From contig JAAKBF010000041.1 in NCBI GenBank assembly GCA_012656075.1, forward strand, positions 1 through 64,000: DNA of 64,000 nucleotides, given 5' to 3'. Positions 63,565 through 64,000 of the stretch are shown one piece after another. The notes beneath the pieces were generated by a model that made no database searches, was not told the origin of the DNA, and worked only from the letters and a program-made list of their open reading frames with translations. The position numbers and the translations under genes are program-made. This stretch comes from Phytophthora hibernalis (lineage: Eukaryota > Oomycota > Peronosporomycetes > Peronosporales > Peronosporaceae). Each line of letters starts with the position of its first letter. Position 1 is the first letter of the stretch.

Positions 63565-64000
63565 TTAGTCCAGGCCGAGCACGTTTTCCAGCAGGAAGAC
63601 GAGGAAGATGGAGAACGGGTACAGCATCACCACGATCAGACCGTCCAGGAGACGCTGGGTCTTCTTCATGGCGATGTAGCCGATCACGAGCTCCACGAGC
63701 AGAATCGAGAACGTCTCGGCCGAGAACTCCCACACGAGACCGCCGCTCTTGAACGACATGAGCGCCGCAAAGATGCCCAGGCAGAACGTGTTGTTCATGC
63801 ACGCGGCGCCAAGAAGAGCAGAAATCGAGATGGAGATTGTCTTGGACGTCTTCTTCTGCGCGTAGTTGTAGGCAGCGATGAGCTCACTGGCGTTCGACGC
63901 CAGCGGGGCCACCACGAACGACACGTAGAAAGCCGGGATGCCCGTACGGGCACCAACCTCCGACAGCACGTCGACCATCGGGTCCGAAAACAGAAGCACG
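63565..64000 (-). CDS. Na+/Ca2+ exchanger-family membrane protein (NCL/CAX-like), C-terminal part
   Basis: Only the last ~144 residues are in the window; the gene continues past the right edge. It contains a second alpha-repeat with APLASNASELIAA and GAACMNNTFCLGIFAALM, the ion-binding signature of the cation exchanger superfamily, and four to five membrane helices, ending FLLENVLGLD. Plant NCL-type exchangers with EF-hands have a similar C-terminal half; whether EF-hands are present cannot be seen here. The frame is intact. Confidence 0.8.
   Translation of the reverse strand, partial: VLLFSDPMVDVLSEVGARTGIPAFYVSFVVAPLASNASELIAAYNYAQKKTSKTISISISALLGAACMNNTFCLGIFAALMSFKSGGLVWEFSAETFSILLVELVIGYIAMKKTQRLLDGLIVVMLYPFSIFLVFLLENVLGLD

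Noticed and set aside
1..64000. RxLR-type secreted effectors, tRNA genes and CRISPR arrays
   Set aside because: I looked for signal peptide plus RxLR-EER layouts, tRNA T-loop signatures and regular short direct repeats and found none that hold up.

Overview
This window looks like nuclear DNA of a plant-pathogenic oomycete, Phytophthora-like or another peronosporalean. The evidence is two elicitin-like genes, short GT-AG introns (about 55-100 bp), small intergenic gaps with several head-to-head gene pairs, oomycete-style initiator/flanking core promoters (e.g. 1039-1058, 38771-38790), a Crinkler-like coding fragment, and a zinc-finger repeat protein of a type common in oomycetes. I saw no tRNA, rRNA or CRISPR array and no intact transposon. 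No species can be assigned from sequence alone.

Layout. 0-4.2 kb: a truncated alpha/beta-hydrolase, an elicitin-like gene with a long repetitive tail, and a secreted PLC-like phosphodiesterase. 4.3-16 kb: the most unusual region, five nearly identical 306-codon genes plus one diverged paralog. The array has ~2.26-kb units in two opposed arms (two copies leftward, three rightward), and the diverged gene sits in the spacer. 16-24 kb: LETM1, a seven-exon PHP phosphoesterase, a Kelch-BTB gene and histone H2A.Z. 24-38.4 kb: a complete cytoplasmic dynein 1 heavy chain. 38.8-46.4 kb: a second elicitin-like gene, a large unrecognised protein and a second Kelch-BTB gene. 46.6-52.1 kb: a Crinkler-like fragment, a very short P450, a tail-anchored Elp3 and a damaged zinc-finger repeat gene. 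52.2-64 kb: a membrane-anchored protein kinase, a DUF3605 protein, UTP18, an LRR protein, a VTI1-type SNARE and a truncated Na+/Ca2+ exchanger.

Reading-frame quality. Almost every long gene is broken by single-base frame changes, and nearly all can be explained by one missing base in a run of identical bases (about 17 in dynein alone). The tandem copies of the array also differ mainly in homopolymer length. I read this as sequence or assembly error, not pseudogenisation. Genes are therefore annotated over their full span with the breaks noted. The in-frame TGA in the zinc-finger repeat gene is a different kind of lesion.

Most genes are housekeeping (chromatin, motor, ribosome biogenesis, trafficking, mitochondrial ion handling) and are not one pathway. 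The accessory part consists of the elicitins, the secreted PLC, the GLFGK-repeat array and the Crinkler-like fragment.
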